A stretch of 64,000 nucleotides of DNA. Source: Verrucomicrobiota bacterium (GTDB lineage: Bacteria; Verrucomicrobiota; Verrucomicrobiia; Limisphaerales; JACRJZ01). The position numbers and the translations under genes are program-made. Below, piece by piece: positions 46,475 through 59,381 of the stretch. The notes beneath the pieces were generated by a model that was not told the origin of the DNA, made no database searches, and saw only the letters and a program-made list of their open reading frames with translations. Every line of letters begins with the position of its first letter. Position 1 is the first letter of the stretch. The stretch is taken from assembly GCA_016219875.1 (NCBI GenBank), contig JACRJZ010000057.1, forward strand, positions 1 to 64,000. The letters are read 5' to 3'.

Positions 46475-49400
46475 TCACTTCGCCTTGAACATCACGTTCC
46501 GGAATCTCACACCCGCATTTCCCCACGCGTAAGGCGCGAGCGTGCCGGCCGCAAACCGCGCGTGCTCCGCTTCGAGATCCTTCTGGCCGTCCACATAGAC
46601 CGTGAGCCGCGGTCCGTCGAGGACCACGCGGACCTGATACCACTTGCCCGGCACATAGCCGCTTTCGTTCGCCGCGAGCAACGTGTAGCTGGCCCCGTCC
46701 TTCACGGTCAGCGCGCGGAAACCGCGCTCGCTGTCCATCGACCAAAGGTAGTAGTGCTCGGCATCGGCGAGGCGGAAGGCCAGGCCCACGGTGTCATTGT
46801 CCTCCGATTGGATTTCAAAACTCAGTTCGCCGTCCCTGGCCTCGCGGCCCCGCTCGTAAACGCGCAGCGTGCCCGGACGTTCGGCTCCGGGCGACTTGCT
46901 CATCGCTTCACCCCGGTCCACGAGGGTGTTGGCGGTCTGGATGATTTCGCCATTCATCACGGTCCAGGCGCTGGGCGGCTTCGCCCCGGGTGCATCGCAG
47001 GTCCGCCAAGTGTCCGCGTTCAGTGGGACGACCGCGGGATCAATCGTGAAACGCGCTGTGACCACGCGGCTGGCCCGATGGTTCGCGCCGAAGGACCGGG
47101 CCTGGAGCACGGCCGAATGCGTGAGCGTGAGCGGTTCACTGTAGCGCAGCGAAGCACCGGTAGGCGCGGTGCCGTCGAGCGTGTAGCGGACCTCCTCCGC
47201 GGCAGGGTGGTTGGCCCGCAGGTTGACCGTGACCGGTTTTCGCGACGTGTCCCCGGCAGGTTCCATGACGGGCGGGCGCACGCCGTCGGGTCGCAACGCC
47301 ATCCAGGCTTGGTTCGGGTAACTGCACTGACAACTCGTCGTTCCGTCCGGAGCCAAAACCAACCCGCCGACCGGCAAGACGTTGAGCCAGCAACCCGGAC
47401 GCATCCCGCCGAACTCCTCCGTGGCTTGGTTCAGGTCGAGATCGAAGTAACCGAGCGTGGCTGAGCGGAAGACCATGAGGTTCCTGGCCCCAGCGAGAAT
47501 GCCGCAGCCGTACGATCGCTTGAAGGGAAAGGCGCGTTCCGCCCCGGTGTCGAGGTCCCAAGCGCCGCCCTCCGCGTAGATCGTCCGGTCATTGAGGACC
47601 GGTCGCGACTGATACTTCAGCTCCCGTTCCCACACCCGCTCACCGCTCGAGAGATCGAAACAGGTCATGCGCCCGCCCAGTTCGCTGGCCAGCGCAAAGC
47701 GCGTGGGCTGGTAACTCATGAGGACTTTCTGATGCGCAGCGCTCAGGATGGTGACGGTGCCGTAGATGTTGTTTGAATTTCGCCAAAGCTCCCGGCCGCT
47801 GTCAGCGTCGAGCGCGACAAGTTCGCCCGGCTGCTCCCCGGCAGGCTTCTCGCCGCGGACACGGTCGTAGAGGGTCAAAGGCCGATCGATGAGAATCACC
47901 CGCCCGTCGCCCGCCGAAAAAGTGTTGTGCCGAATGGAATGCCTGGCGTCGTAACGCCATTTCAGTTTGCCGGTGGCCGCGTCCAAGGCGAACAAAGTCC
48001 GAGACTCCGTCAGTTGTCCGGCGAGGTTGCCCCCCTTGAGGTAGCGGAAGGTGACGACGTGTTCAGGGTTGGCCAGTGATCCGTAAAGGATGCCTTTCTC
48101 ACAGGCGAGGAAACCCCAGAGGCCTGGCCCACCGTCCTTGCCCGCCGGAGCGGAGAACGTGCCCAGCAATTTGCCGGTCTTGGCGTCGAGACGCAAACAG
48201 TGGTCTTCTCGCCGGACAAAGACGCTGTCGTCGGAGAGGGAGAAGTTGCTCCCGCTGCCGCTGGCGCCCATGAGGTGATCGCCTTCGTAGGCTTCCAGAA
48301 TGCCGGGCAAGGAGTATTCCCAGAGCTTGAGGCCGTTGTAGGCGTCCACCGCGGCCAGGCTGTCCCGGCCTTCGGAGTAGAGGATGCCGTCTTTGAACAG
48401 CGGCGCCGGCGCGCGGCCGTGACGTTGCACGAGGCGCTGGTCAACATCGCTGAACCACAACATGCCCAGCGGGCCCTGGACAAGTTCATCGGCCGAGCAA
48501 AGGGTGTTCGCGGCGTCGGCATACTGGTGGGTCCATTGGCCCGCGCCTTCAAGGGGACCGCGAGTTTGGACAACCAAGGCTCCCGGCCGACCAAGGCACA
48601 ACACTCCGCCGTAAGGCCGCTGCAAACGCGCGGCTTCTGCACGAGGCACGGCTGATTCCCCGGCAGCCACCGAACGGCCGGAGATGATCAAGTTCGCGAA
48701 ATAGACCGGCAGACTGGTCTTCGCGAGATCGCGTTGCAGCACGGTCACGCGGGAGCCGGACAAGCCGGCCTCACTGAGCCGGGCGCGAGCGTTGGCCACG
48801 TTCGCCGGGTCGGCGTCCACCGCCACGATGCGCAGGCCGGTTCGCTGGGCCAGTTCGTAGGCCAGCGCTCCGTCACCGCAGCCGAGGTCCAAGCAGTAGC
48901 CGTTGGTCACGCCGGTACGTTGGATGATTTCCACGGCGGCGCGGCGGGCCAGTTCGTTGTTTCCGTACGGCGCCAAGGACAAACGCGGGCGACGCTCTTG
49001 AACTGGTTCGGCTTCACCGGAAAAGCAGTACAGCATCCCCTGATCGGTGCTGGCAAAAAGCCGGCCCTCCGCCACCGCCAAACCGTAGGCGGCCCCGTCC
49101 ACGTTGGCCGTCCAGACTTCGTTGCTGGCCGGGAGGCTGAGGCGACGCACTTGGCCGTCGGTGCCGAGGACCGCTTCGTCGCGGGCCACGATGACTTCCA
49201 CCGCCGTGGTCGAACCCCGGTGCGCGAAGCGCAGGACTTCTTGCAGATCGCGCGCGGTTTCGTTTTTGCCCTTGCGATTCACGCGCGCCCGGTCGGCCCA
49301 ACGATACTGAATGAGGTTCGTGGCCGTGACCTGAAGCAGCCCATCCGGCAACGCCGCGGTGACGCCGCGCTCCAGGCGCAGCGCGGTCGCGCCCGTCGCT

Positions 49401-50305
49401 TGGTCGAAGGCCAAGCCATCGTTGATGAAGAACCGGTCGGCAACCACCGTCGCACCGCCGCCGCGCTGTCCGTTGCTTTGCAGGTGGAAATACTCGAACC
49501 GTCCATCGCTTTGACGAAACGCCGCCGGCACCGCCCGTCCGTTCGGCACGAACAACCGATCCGCGCCGGCAACGAGATAGCCTTGCGGCGCAATGCCGCT
49601 GTGCGAATAAGCGCCGGGATGAGGTTGCCCCATGAACATCTGGTCCGCCGAGTCGTTCACCCAGCGGACTTCGCCGCCGACCGCGTCCAGCGCAAACAGA
49701 GAAATCCCATCGCTTGGCCAAATGCCCGCCGCAAAGCAGACCACACCATCGACCACGACGGGACCACCGCGGGCAGGCCAACGCGAGATCATCCGGTCGT
49801 TGCCCAGGACCATCTCGTCGTTGGGCGCGCCGCGTTTCTTCCAGTGCAACGCGCCGGTGCGGGCGTCGAGGCAGTAGAGGTGGCCATCGTCGCTGGCGGC
49901 GTAGAAACGTCCGCTCCAAAACGCGGGCGCGAACCGCACGGGGGCCTCGGTTGGAAACGTCCAGCGCACCGAGCCGTTGGTCGCGTCCAGCGCGTGAATC
50001 TGGCCGTCCACGCTGCTGCCAAAACAGACCACGCCGCCGGCGACCACCGGCTGGAAGGCGCGGTCGAAAGTCAGGCGCGCCGAGCGCGGCCAGGCTGGCT
50101 GAGGCGGGTGGGGCGCGCGGAACGACCACGAGAGAGAGAGCTTGGCGGGCAGTGGCTCCGCGGTGTAGCCGCTCCGCGCGGCGTCGTGGCGGTAGGTGGG
50201 CCAATCAGCACGGGCCTGCTGGACCGCAGCGAGCGCGCCCGTCAGGAGAAAGACTTGGCATGACGGGAGGAGCCTTCGTCGGCGAACTTGGAATGTGGCA
50301 CGCAT
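46475..50305 (-). CDS. secreted PQQ-binding-like propeller protein with internal SAM-methyltransferase-like domain, CHB_HEX_C-like and LamG/DUF1080-like C-terminus
   Basis: Signal peptide, PTYRHDAARSGYTAEPLP, propeller blades; internal NGYCLDLGCGDGALAYELAQRTGLRIVAVDADPANVANARARLSEAGLSGSRVTVLQRDL; PAAEEVRYTLDGTAPTGASLRYSEPLTLTHSAVLQARSF. Confidence 0.82.
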   Translation of the reverse strand: MRATFQVRRRRLLPSCQVFLLTGALAAVQQARADWPTYRHDAARSGYTAEPLPAKLSLSWSFRAPHPPQPAWPRSARLTFDRAFQPVVAGGVVCFGSSVDGQIHALDATNGSVRWTFPTEAPVRFAPAFWSGRFYAASDDGHLYCLDARTGALHWKKRGAPNDEMVLGNDRMISRWPARGGPVVVDGVVCFAAGIWPSDGISLFALDAVGGEVRWVNDSADQMFMGQPHPGAYSHSGIAPQGYLVAGADRLFVPNGRAVPAAFRQSDGRFEYFHLQSNGQRGGGATVVADRFFINDGLAFDQATGATALRLERGVTAALPDGLLQVTATNLIQYRWADRARVNRKGKNETARDLQEVLRFAHRGSTTAVEVIVARDEAVLGTDGQVRRLSLPASNEVWTANVDGAAYGLAVAEGRLFASTDQGMLYCFSGEAEPVQERRPRLSLAPYGNNELARRAAVEIIQRTGVTNGYCLDLGCGDGALAYELAQRTGLRIVAVDADPANVANARARLSEAGLSGSRVTVLQRDLAKTSLPVYFANLIISGRSVAAGESAVPRAEAARLQRPYGGVLCLGRPGALVVQTRGPLEGAGQWTHQYADAANTLCSADELVQGPLGMLWFSDVDQRLVQRHGRAPAPLFKDGILYSEGRDSLAAVDAYNGLKLWEYSLPGILEAYEGDHLMGASGSGSNFSLSDDSVFVRREDHCLRLDAKTGKLLGTFSAPAGKDGGPGLWGFLACEKGILYGSLANPEHVVTFRYLKGGNLAGQLTESRTLFALDAATGKLKWRYDARHSIRHNTFSAGDGRVILIDRPLTLYDRVRGEKPAGEQPGELVALDADSGRELWRNSNNIYGTVTILSAAHQKVLMSYQPTRFALASELGGRMTCFDLSSGERVWERELKYQSRPVLNDRTIYAEGGAWDLDTGAERAFPFKRSYGCGILAGARNLMVFRSATLGYFDLDLNQATEEFGGMRPGCWLNVLPVGGLVLAPDGTTSCQCSYPNQAWMALRPDGVRPPVMEPAGDTSRKPVTVNLRANHPAAEEVRYTLDGTAPTGASLRYSEPLTLTHSAVLQARSFGANHRASRVVTARFTIDPAVVPLNADTWRTCDAPGAKPPSAWTVMNGEIIQTANTLVDRGEAMSKSPGAERPGTLRVYERGREARDGELSFEIQSEDNDTVGLAFRLADAEHYYLWSMDSERGFRALTVKDGASYTLLAANESGYVPGKWYQVRVVLDGPRLTVYVDGQKDLEAEHARFAAGTLAPYAWGNAGVRFRNVMFKAK

Positions 50306-50389
50306 AGCAACCGGCAACTGCGCCGACACCTTGGCAGCGGAACCCCGACCGATCAAGCGCCGTCCGCTGGCGATCACCGAGACACAAGG

Positions 50390-50583
50390 CTGCATCAAGC
50401 TCTCGCCCGGCGCACCGGGCAGCGCAGGTTTTCAACCTGCCGTAGCGCCGACTTGTAGTCGGCCAGGCCGTGTACCTTCCAGCCGGCTGGCCTCTTCCAA
50501 CGCTCGCCGGTTGGAAAACCGGCGCTACGGCAGACTCGAAAGTCTGCGCTACCCAGTGCGCCGGGCGGAAGCTTGATGCAGTC
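50390..50583. repeat. large palindromic element containing copy B of the dispersed repeat
   Basis: Outer arms GGCTGCATCAAGCTCTCGCCCGGCGCAC and reverse complement of GTGCGCCGGGCGGAAGCTTGATGCAGTC; internal 50426-50552 matches 139-265. Confidence 0.88.
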
Positions 50584-50779
50584 TTGACCGAGACAAGCCG
50601 CCGATTGCCCGGCGCGCGGCTCAGCCGCAGCGACGTTCCTTGTCGGCGGCGCTGGGATGGTCTTTATGGCGTTCTGCTCTGACCCGGTTGCTGCGGGTGA
50701 GACACCTGCGCGCCGTCCCATCACGCCGGCGCCGTGGTTTATTCTTGAAGGCGGGGGCGGCGGGGCCAGTCAAAACGCC

Positions 50780-54204
<3,425 letters not shown>

Positions 54205-54246
54205 TCGCGTCGTCGTTGCGGGAACTTCTTGGCGACGGATTCTGCG

Positions 54247-54271
54247 CTGCCGGGCGGGAGCTTGATGCAGC
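54247..54271. repeat. partial copy of the GCCGGGCGG-GCTTGATGCAGCC arm
   Basis: gccgggcgggagcttgatgcagcc resembles the right arm of 50390-50583. Confidence 0.7.
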
Positions 54272-54343
54272 CTAGCGCCCCACATCGGCCCCAAACTTTA
54301 GGCTTTCCCTTCTCCCCTGGCTTCGCTACAAGTCCCGCATCTC

Positions 54344-56251
54344 ATGGGCAAAAAGCGACGCACGCCAGGCGGGTTGTCTCGTTTCCCATCTTCTCGAACC
54401 GGCCCGCCGCCCAGTGCCGGTCCCGTCCCGGCGCCCGCCGCTTTCTCTTCCCTGACCCGGCGGCGCAAGATGCTGTTGCGCGCCCTGCTCGCCCTGGTGG
54501 TCCCGGCGCTGCTCCTGGCCGTCGCGGAATTTCTCTTGAGGGTCGTCGGCTACGGCTACCCAACGACCTTCTTCGTCAAGACCCACGACGGGAAGGCGCT
54601 CACCACCAACCGCCGCTTTGCCTGGCGCTTCATGTCCCGGGCCAACGCCACCCAGCCCGTCCCGGCTTTCTTCACGACGGAGAAACCGCGCGGCACGTTC
54701 CGCATCTTTGTCCTGGGCGAATCCGCCGCCCAAGGCACGCCCGCGCCGGCGTTCGGTTTCGCGAGGATCCTCGAAGTGATGCTGGAGCGTCAGTTCCCCG
54801 AACGGCGGTTCGAGATCATCAACGCCGCCATGCGCGGCATCAACTCCCACGCCCTCGTGCCCATCGCGAAAGAATGCGCGCGGCTCTCGCCCGACTTGTT
54901 CCTCGTGTACCTGGGCAACAACGAAACCGTCGGCCTCTACGCGCCGGAACCGGAGGCGTTCAATCTGGCCGCGCACCCGCAACTCATCCGGGTGATGCAG
55001 GGCGCCAAGAGGCTGCGACTGGCTCAACTCGTGGAGTCGGGCGCCCGGCGGTGGCGCGGGACGGCTTCCCCACGGCCGGCGCAAGACATGGCGTTCTTTC
55101 GCTCGCAGCGGCTCGCGTTCGACGATCCGCGCCGCGTCCCGGTTTACGAGAACTTCCGCCGGAACCTGCTGGAGATTTGTGGCGCTGCGCGGGCCGCGAA
55201 CGCCAAAGCCATCGTCTCCACCCTGGCGGTGAACGTGACGGCGTTCCCGCCGCTGGCTTCGTTGCACCGCGCCGGGCTTTCCGGCGCTGACCTGGCAGAG
55301 TGGGAGGCCGCCTTCAAGAAAGGGACCGAAGCCGAAGCCGCCGGCCAATTCACGGTCGCCCTCACGAATTACGCGGAGGCCGCGCGGCTGGACGACCACT
55401 TCGCAGAACTGCACTTCCGCCTCGCCGCGTGTCACGAAGCCACGGGCAACCGGGAGAGTGCTCGAAGGCATTTCCTGCTCGCCCGCGACTGGGACGCGCT
55501 CCAATTCCGCGCGGACGGACGCCAAAACGACCTCGTGCGCGAGGTCGCTCTCTCGATGCGCGACTTGGGCCTCGAACTGCTGGATGCGGATCGAATCTTT
55601 GCGGAGGCTGGTCAAGGCGATCACCCCGCGCCGGCCTCGTTGCTTTTCCACGAGCACGTCCACTTCAAGTTCGACGGCGACTACCTCCTGGCACGATCGT
55701 TCCTACCCCTCGTGGTGAAGTCTCTCGGACTGGCCGGCGGCGCGACGAAGGATCTTGCTTCCCGCCAGGAATGCGCCGCCGCGCTGGCCTTCACCGAGTG
55801 GGACAGCATCAGCGTGGATTCGGCCATGGCCCGCATGACGGCCCGGCCCCCCTTTCTCGACCAAGCCGATCACGCGCGCCGGCAAGCGCAAAAGGAGCAC
55901 GACCTTCAGCAGCGGCTTCAGCTTTTCCAGCAGCAAGACGGTTTCCGGCGCGCGTCGGAGGGCTATCGCGCCGCGCTGGAACGCCGTCCCAAGGACTGGC
56001 AACTCCACTTCAATCTGGGATGTTTGCGCAACGATTTCGGAGACAAGACCAACGCCGTCCCAGCCTACCTCACCGCGGTCAATTTGATGCCGGAGGCTCT
56101 GCCGTTGCGCATCGGTCTCGCCCAAGCCCTTTGGGATACGGGCCAGAAAGACTCGGCCCTTGCGCACTTGAACGAAGCTCTGCGCCTGGATCCGGAGTTC
56201 TCCCCGGCCAAAGAGGCCTTGGGCCAAGTCGCCGGTCGCCGCGCCCGGTGA
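54344..56251 (+). CDS. SGNH-hydrolase-like + TPR protein, membrane anchored
   Basis: N-terminal TM; FRIFVLGESAAQGTPAPAFGFARILEVML (SGNH block I), VYLGNNE; C-terminal TPRs. Confidence 0.75.
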   Translation: MGKKRRTPGGLSRFPSSRTGPPPSAGPVPAPAAFSSLTRRRKMLLRALLALVVPALLLAVAEFLLRVVGYGYPTTFFVKTHDGKALTTNRRFAWRFMSRANATQPVPAFFTTEKPRGTFRIFVLGESAAQGTPAPAFGFARILEVMLERQFPERRFEIINAAMRGINSHALVPIAKECARLSPDLFLVYLGNNETVGLYAPEPEAFNLAAHPQLIRVMQGAKRLRLAQLVESGARRWRGTASPRPAQDMAFFRSQRLAFDDPRRVPVYENFRRNLLEICGAARAANAKAIVSTLAVNVTAFPPLASLHRAGLSGADLAEWEAAFKKGTEAEAAGQFTVALTNYAEAARLDDHFAELHFRLAACHEATGNRESARRHFLLARDWDALQFRADGRQNDLVREVALSMRDLGLELLDADRIFAEAGQGDHPAPASLLFHEHVHFKFDGDYLLARSFLPLVVKSLGLAGGATKDLASRQECAAALAFTEWDSISVDSAMARMTARPPFLDQADHARRQAQKEHDLQQRLQLFQQQDGFRRASEGYRAALERRPKDWQLHFNLGCLRNDFGDKTNAVPAYLTAVNLMPEALPLRIGLAQALWDTGQKDSALAHLNEALRLDPEFSPAKEALGQVAGRRAR

Positions 56252-56269
56252 AACCGCGAGCGGCCCTCC

Positions 56270-56506
56270 TCATGTGCGGACGGGAGTCGTATAACTGTGC
56301 TCGTAATGAGGACTCTTGAAGAAGTCGCAATTCAGACAATTCCCGAGCTTCATGGCCAGACTCGTCTGGACTTTGCCGCCGCAAAGGGTGCCGACGACGT
56401 GCGCGCAGTGGGCGCCATGGTCTGGATAGGCGGGACAGATCCCCAGTTCTTTGGCTTTGGCTCCGCCCGCTTCGCGGCCGCAATGTTTGAACTCCCAGCA
56501 ATTCAT
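56270..56506 (-). CDS. two-CW-type cysteine-rich small protein
   Basis: MNCWEFKHCGREAGGAKAKELGICPAYPDHGAHCAHVVGTLCGGKVQTSLAMKLGNCLNCDFFKSPHYEHSY; conserved C/W spacing. Confidence 0.7.
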   Translation of the reverse strand: MNCWEFKHCGREAGGAKAKELGICPAYPDHGAHCAHVVGTLCGGKVQTSLAMKLGNCLNCDFFKSPHYEHSYTTPVRT

Positions 56507-56640
56507 AAAGGTCTGCTTTCTGGCAAGTTCATCGGCGGCTTCCGGCCGAGACTGAAGAGCGGCCGAACGATTTCAGGGCCGATGATCCTGCCGCCTCCCA
56601 CTGGGGAGCAGAGCCAAATCCGGTTTCTGACGAGCCTCAT

Positions 56641-56721
56641 TCAAAACCGTAGCAGCCGACATGAGGAGGCTCTGTTTCTCTTGAAGTTTGAGCCTCCTCA
56701 CGTCGGCTGCTACGGTTTTGA
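56641..56721. repeat. palindromic repeat (32-bp arms, 1 mismatch)
   Basis: Arms 56641-56672 and 56690-56721; right arm identical to 42937-42968. Confidence 0.9.
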
Positions 56722-56745
56722 AATCGCCTCAGACGTCACCCAGGT

Positions 56746-57543
56746 TCAGTGCTGGCAGAGCCAGTTCAGCACCGTGTGGTCCCCCACGCGCTCGCTTTGA
56801 GCGATGGCTTGCGTGACAAACTCCTTCCCCTGCGCCACGGCCTGCAACATGGTCGCGCCGTGCGCGAGCGCGGCCGTGATGGCCGCGGAATAAGTGCAGC
56901 CGGTCCCGTGCGTCGAGACGCCGCGCACGAACGGTGCCGTGAGAAAACGCTCCACCCGCCCGCTGAGGAACAAGTCCACCGCCTCCGGCGAGTCCGGCAG
57001 GTGCCCTCCTTTCACCAGCACGGCGCATTGGTATTGCTCCCACAACTGCCGCGCCGCCTGCCGCATGTCGGCCCGCGTGGCGATGCGCTGTCCGGTCAGC
57101 GCCTCCGCCTCGGGCAGATTGGGCGTGATCAACGCCGCCAACGGCAGCAGTTTCTTCTTCAGGACATCGATCGCGTCCGGCTCCAACAGCCGTGTCCCGC
57201 TCGTGGCGACCATCACCGGATCGACCACCATCGGCGGACGCCGGGTGCGGCGATAGAAGTCCACGATGACCTCGATGATGGCGGCGGAGAACAGCATCCC
57301 CGTCTTCAGGGCGCGTGGCGGCAGGGCCTCGAACACGGCCTCCAACTGCTGGCGCACCGCGTCGGGCTCCGTCGCCCGCACGCCGAGGACGCGCTCCGGA
57401 TTTTGCGCCGTCAGGCAGGTAATGACGCTGGTGCCGTGAACGCGGAGCGCCGCGAACGTTTTCAAGTCGGCTTGAATCCCCGCGCCGCCGCCGCTGTCGG
57501 AACCGGCAATGGTGAGAGCAATGGGTCGCTTCTGTCGTTTCAT
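56746..57543 (-). CDS. thiD: hydroxymethylpyrimidine/phosphomethylpyrimidine kinase
   Basis: ALTIAGSDSGGGAGIQADLKTFAALRVHGTSVITCLTAQNP; VDPVMVATSG; GTGCTYSAAITAALAHG. Confidence 0.95.
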   Translation of the reverse strand: MKRQKRPIALTIAGSDSGGGAGIQADLKTFAALRVHGTSVITCLTAQNPERVLGVRATEPDAVRQQLEAVFEALPPRALKTGMLFSAAIIEVIVDFYRRTRRPPMVVDPVMVATSGTRLLEPDAIDVLKKKLLPLAALITPNLPEAEALTGQRIATRADMRQAARQLWEQYQCAVLVKGGHLPDSPEAVDLFLSGRVERFLTAPFVRGVSTHGTGCTYSAAITAALAHGATMLQAVAQGKEFVTQAIAQSERVGDHTVLNWLCQH

Positions 57544-57651
57544 CGGGCCGGGAGAATACCAGAAGCCGGGCGGCTGTCAGCACAGCAGTTGGTGCTTGCG
57601 CGAATTCGTTGCGCCTTGTTGGATTTCGGCGCACGGTTGACGCAACGACTC

Positions 57652-59112
57652 ATGCACGAGTACCCAAAACACTACTGCGGCATCTTCGGCATTTTTGGCC
57701 ACCCGAACGCGGCTGAACTGACTTACTACGGTCTGTTTGCCCTGCAGCACCGCGGTCAGGAGAGCGCCGGCATCGTCTCCTCCGACGGCAAGCAACTCCG
57801 CGTTCACAAGGGCATGGGCTTGGTGTCGCAAGTGTTCAACGGCGAGATCCTGCATGATCTGATTGGGCACATCGCGGTAGGGCACACGCGCTACTCCACC
57901 ACCGGGTCTTCGCACATCCGCAATTCGCAGCCGCTCACCGTCGATTGCGCGAAAGGGCAGCTCGCCATCGCCCACAACGGCAACCTCACCAACGCCTCCC
58001 AGCTTCGCGATGAACTCGAGTCCCGCGGCTCCATCTTCCAGACCACGGTTGATAGCGAAATCATCCTCCATCTCATGGCGCAGCCCACGGTGGATGGGCG
58101 CGAGAACAATCTGGTTTCCTCCCTCCGGCGCATCGAGGGCGCGTTCTCCCTGGTGATCATGACCGAAAACGAGTTGATCGGGGTGCGCGACCCGCACGGC
58201 TTCCGCCCGCTCTCCCTCGGCCAAGTGGACGGCGCGTGGGTGCTGGCGAGCGAATCCTGCGCCTTCGACCTCATCCACGCGAAGTTTGTCCGCGACCTCG
58301 AACCGGGCGAGATCCTCATCATCGACAAGGACGGCCCGCGCAGCATCCAGGCCTTCCCGCAGCACAAACGCCGCGCCTTCTGCATGTTTGAGTTCGTCTA
58401 TTTCGGCCGCCCGGACAGCGATCTCATCGGGCGCAACGTCTATCAAGTCCGCGTCGAGATGGGCCGCCAGATGGCCCGGGAAAATCCGGTGGAGGCGGAC
58501 ATCGTGGTGCCGGTTCCCGACAGCGGCAACTGCGCAGCCCTGGGCTACTCGCTCGAATCGGGCATCCCCTTTGAGCTGGCTTTCGTCCGCAACCATTACA
58601 TCGGCCGCAGCTTCCTCCAGCCGTCGCAACTCATCCGCGACTTCAACGTGCGGGTGAAACTCAACCTCATCAAGGAACTCGTCCAGGACCGGCGCGTGGT
58701 CATCGTCGATGATTCGATCGTGCGCGGCACGACTTGCAAGGCCCGCGTGAACAACCTCAAGGAAGCGGGGGCCAGGGAAGTCCACGTCCGCGTCAGTTGC
58801 CCGCCGCACCAATTCTCGTGCGTCTATGGCATCGACTTCCCCGACCGCTCCAAGCTGATGGCGGCCAATTACACCGTCGATGAAATCCGCCGCTACTTGA
58901 ACGCCGACTCGCTGGCCTACCTCTCGCAGGCCGGCATGGTCAAGGCCACGGGGCTGCCCGCGGACTCGTTCTGCATGGCCTGCTACGATGGATGCTATCC
59001 CGTCCCCTACGATCCGACCGTGGACAAAGAAATCATCGAACGCCGGCGGCGCCGGATTGAAAGCCTGGGCGAATCCCTGGCCAAAGACCAGAAGCAGATC
59101 AAGCTGCTGTAA
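57652..59112 (+). CDS. purF: amidophosphoribosyltransferase
   Basis: CGIFGIFGHPNAAELTYYGLFALQHRGQESAGI; PRTase motif RVVIVDDSIVRGTT; ORF track start 56749 overlaps antisense thiD. Confidence 0.96.
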   Translation: MHEYPKHYCGIFGIFGHPNAAELTYYGLFALQHRGQESAGIVSSDGKQLRVHKGMGLVSQVFNGEILHDLIGHIAVGHTRYSTTGSSHIRNSQPLTVDCAKGQLAIAHNGNLTNASQLRDELESRGSIFQTTVDSEIILHLMAQPTVDGRENNLVSSLRRIEGAFSLVIMTENELIGVRDPHGFRPLSLGQVDGAWVLASESCAFDLIHAKFVRDLEPGEILIIDKDGPRSIQAFPQHKRRAFCMFEFVYFGRPDSDLIGRNVYQVRVEMGRQMARENPVEADIVVPVPDSGNCAALGYSLESGIPFELAFVRNHYIGRSFLQPSQLIRDFNVRVKLNLIKELVQDRRVVIVDDSIVRGTTCKARVNNLKEAGAREVHVRVSCPPHQFSCVYGIDFPDRSKLMAANYTVDEIRRYLNADSLAYLSQAGMVKATGLPADSFCMACYDGCYPVPYDPTVDKEIIERRRRRIESLGESLAKDQKQIKLL

Positions 59113-59149
59113 GGCTTTGGGTGAGCGCTGGCGCGTCGGCCAATGGGCA

Positions 59150-59176
59150 ATTTTCAATTCTCAATTTTCAATTTCC
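59150..59176. repeat. period-7 array (aattttc/aattctc)
   Basis: aattttc aattctc aattttc aatttcc directly downstream of purF. Confidence 0.75.
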
Positions 59177-59381
59177 CACGGTCGTCTCGAAAGCCTCAGA
59201 GATCCTGATCTGTGGCACTGGTCTGGGCCGCCCGGTGAGGGCACCGGGCCTACAAGGCACGCCTTTCCTGTCGGCTGGCTCCCCGGAGCCGGCGGACTTC
59301 AGACTAAAGCAAACGGCGGAGACTTTCGTCCCCGCCGCTTGGGCCTTGGAGGAGGCCACCCCGCAACCCGCGGGGAGAATG

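Noticed and set aside
56749-57651. N-terminal ~300 aa of the listed 787-aa purF ORF
   Set aside because: Antisense to thiD; PurF requires the N-terminal Cys close to its start (MHEYPKHYCGIFG at 57652).
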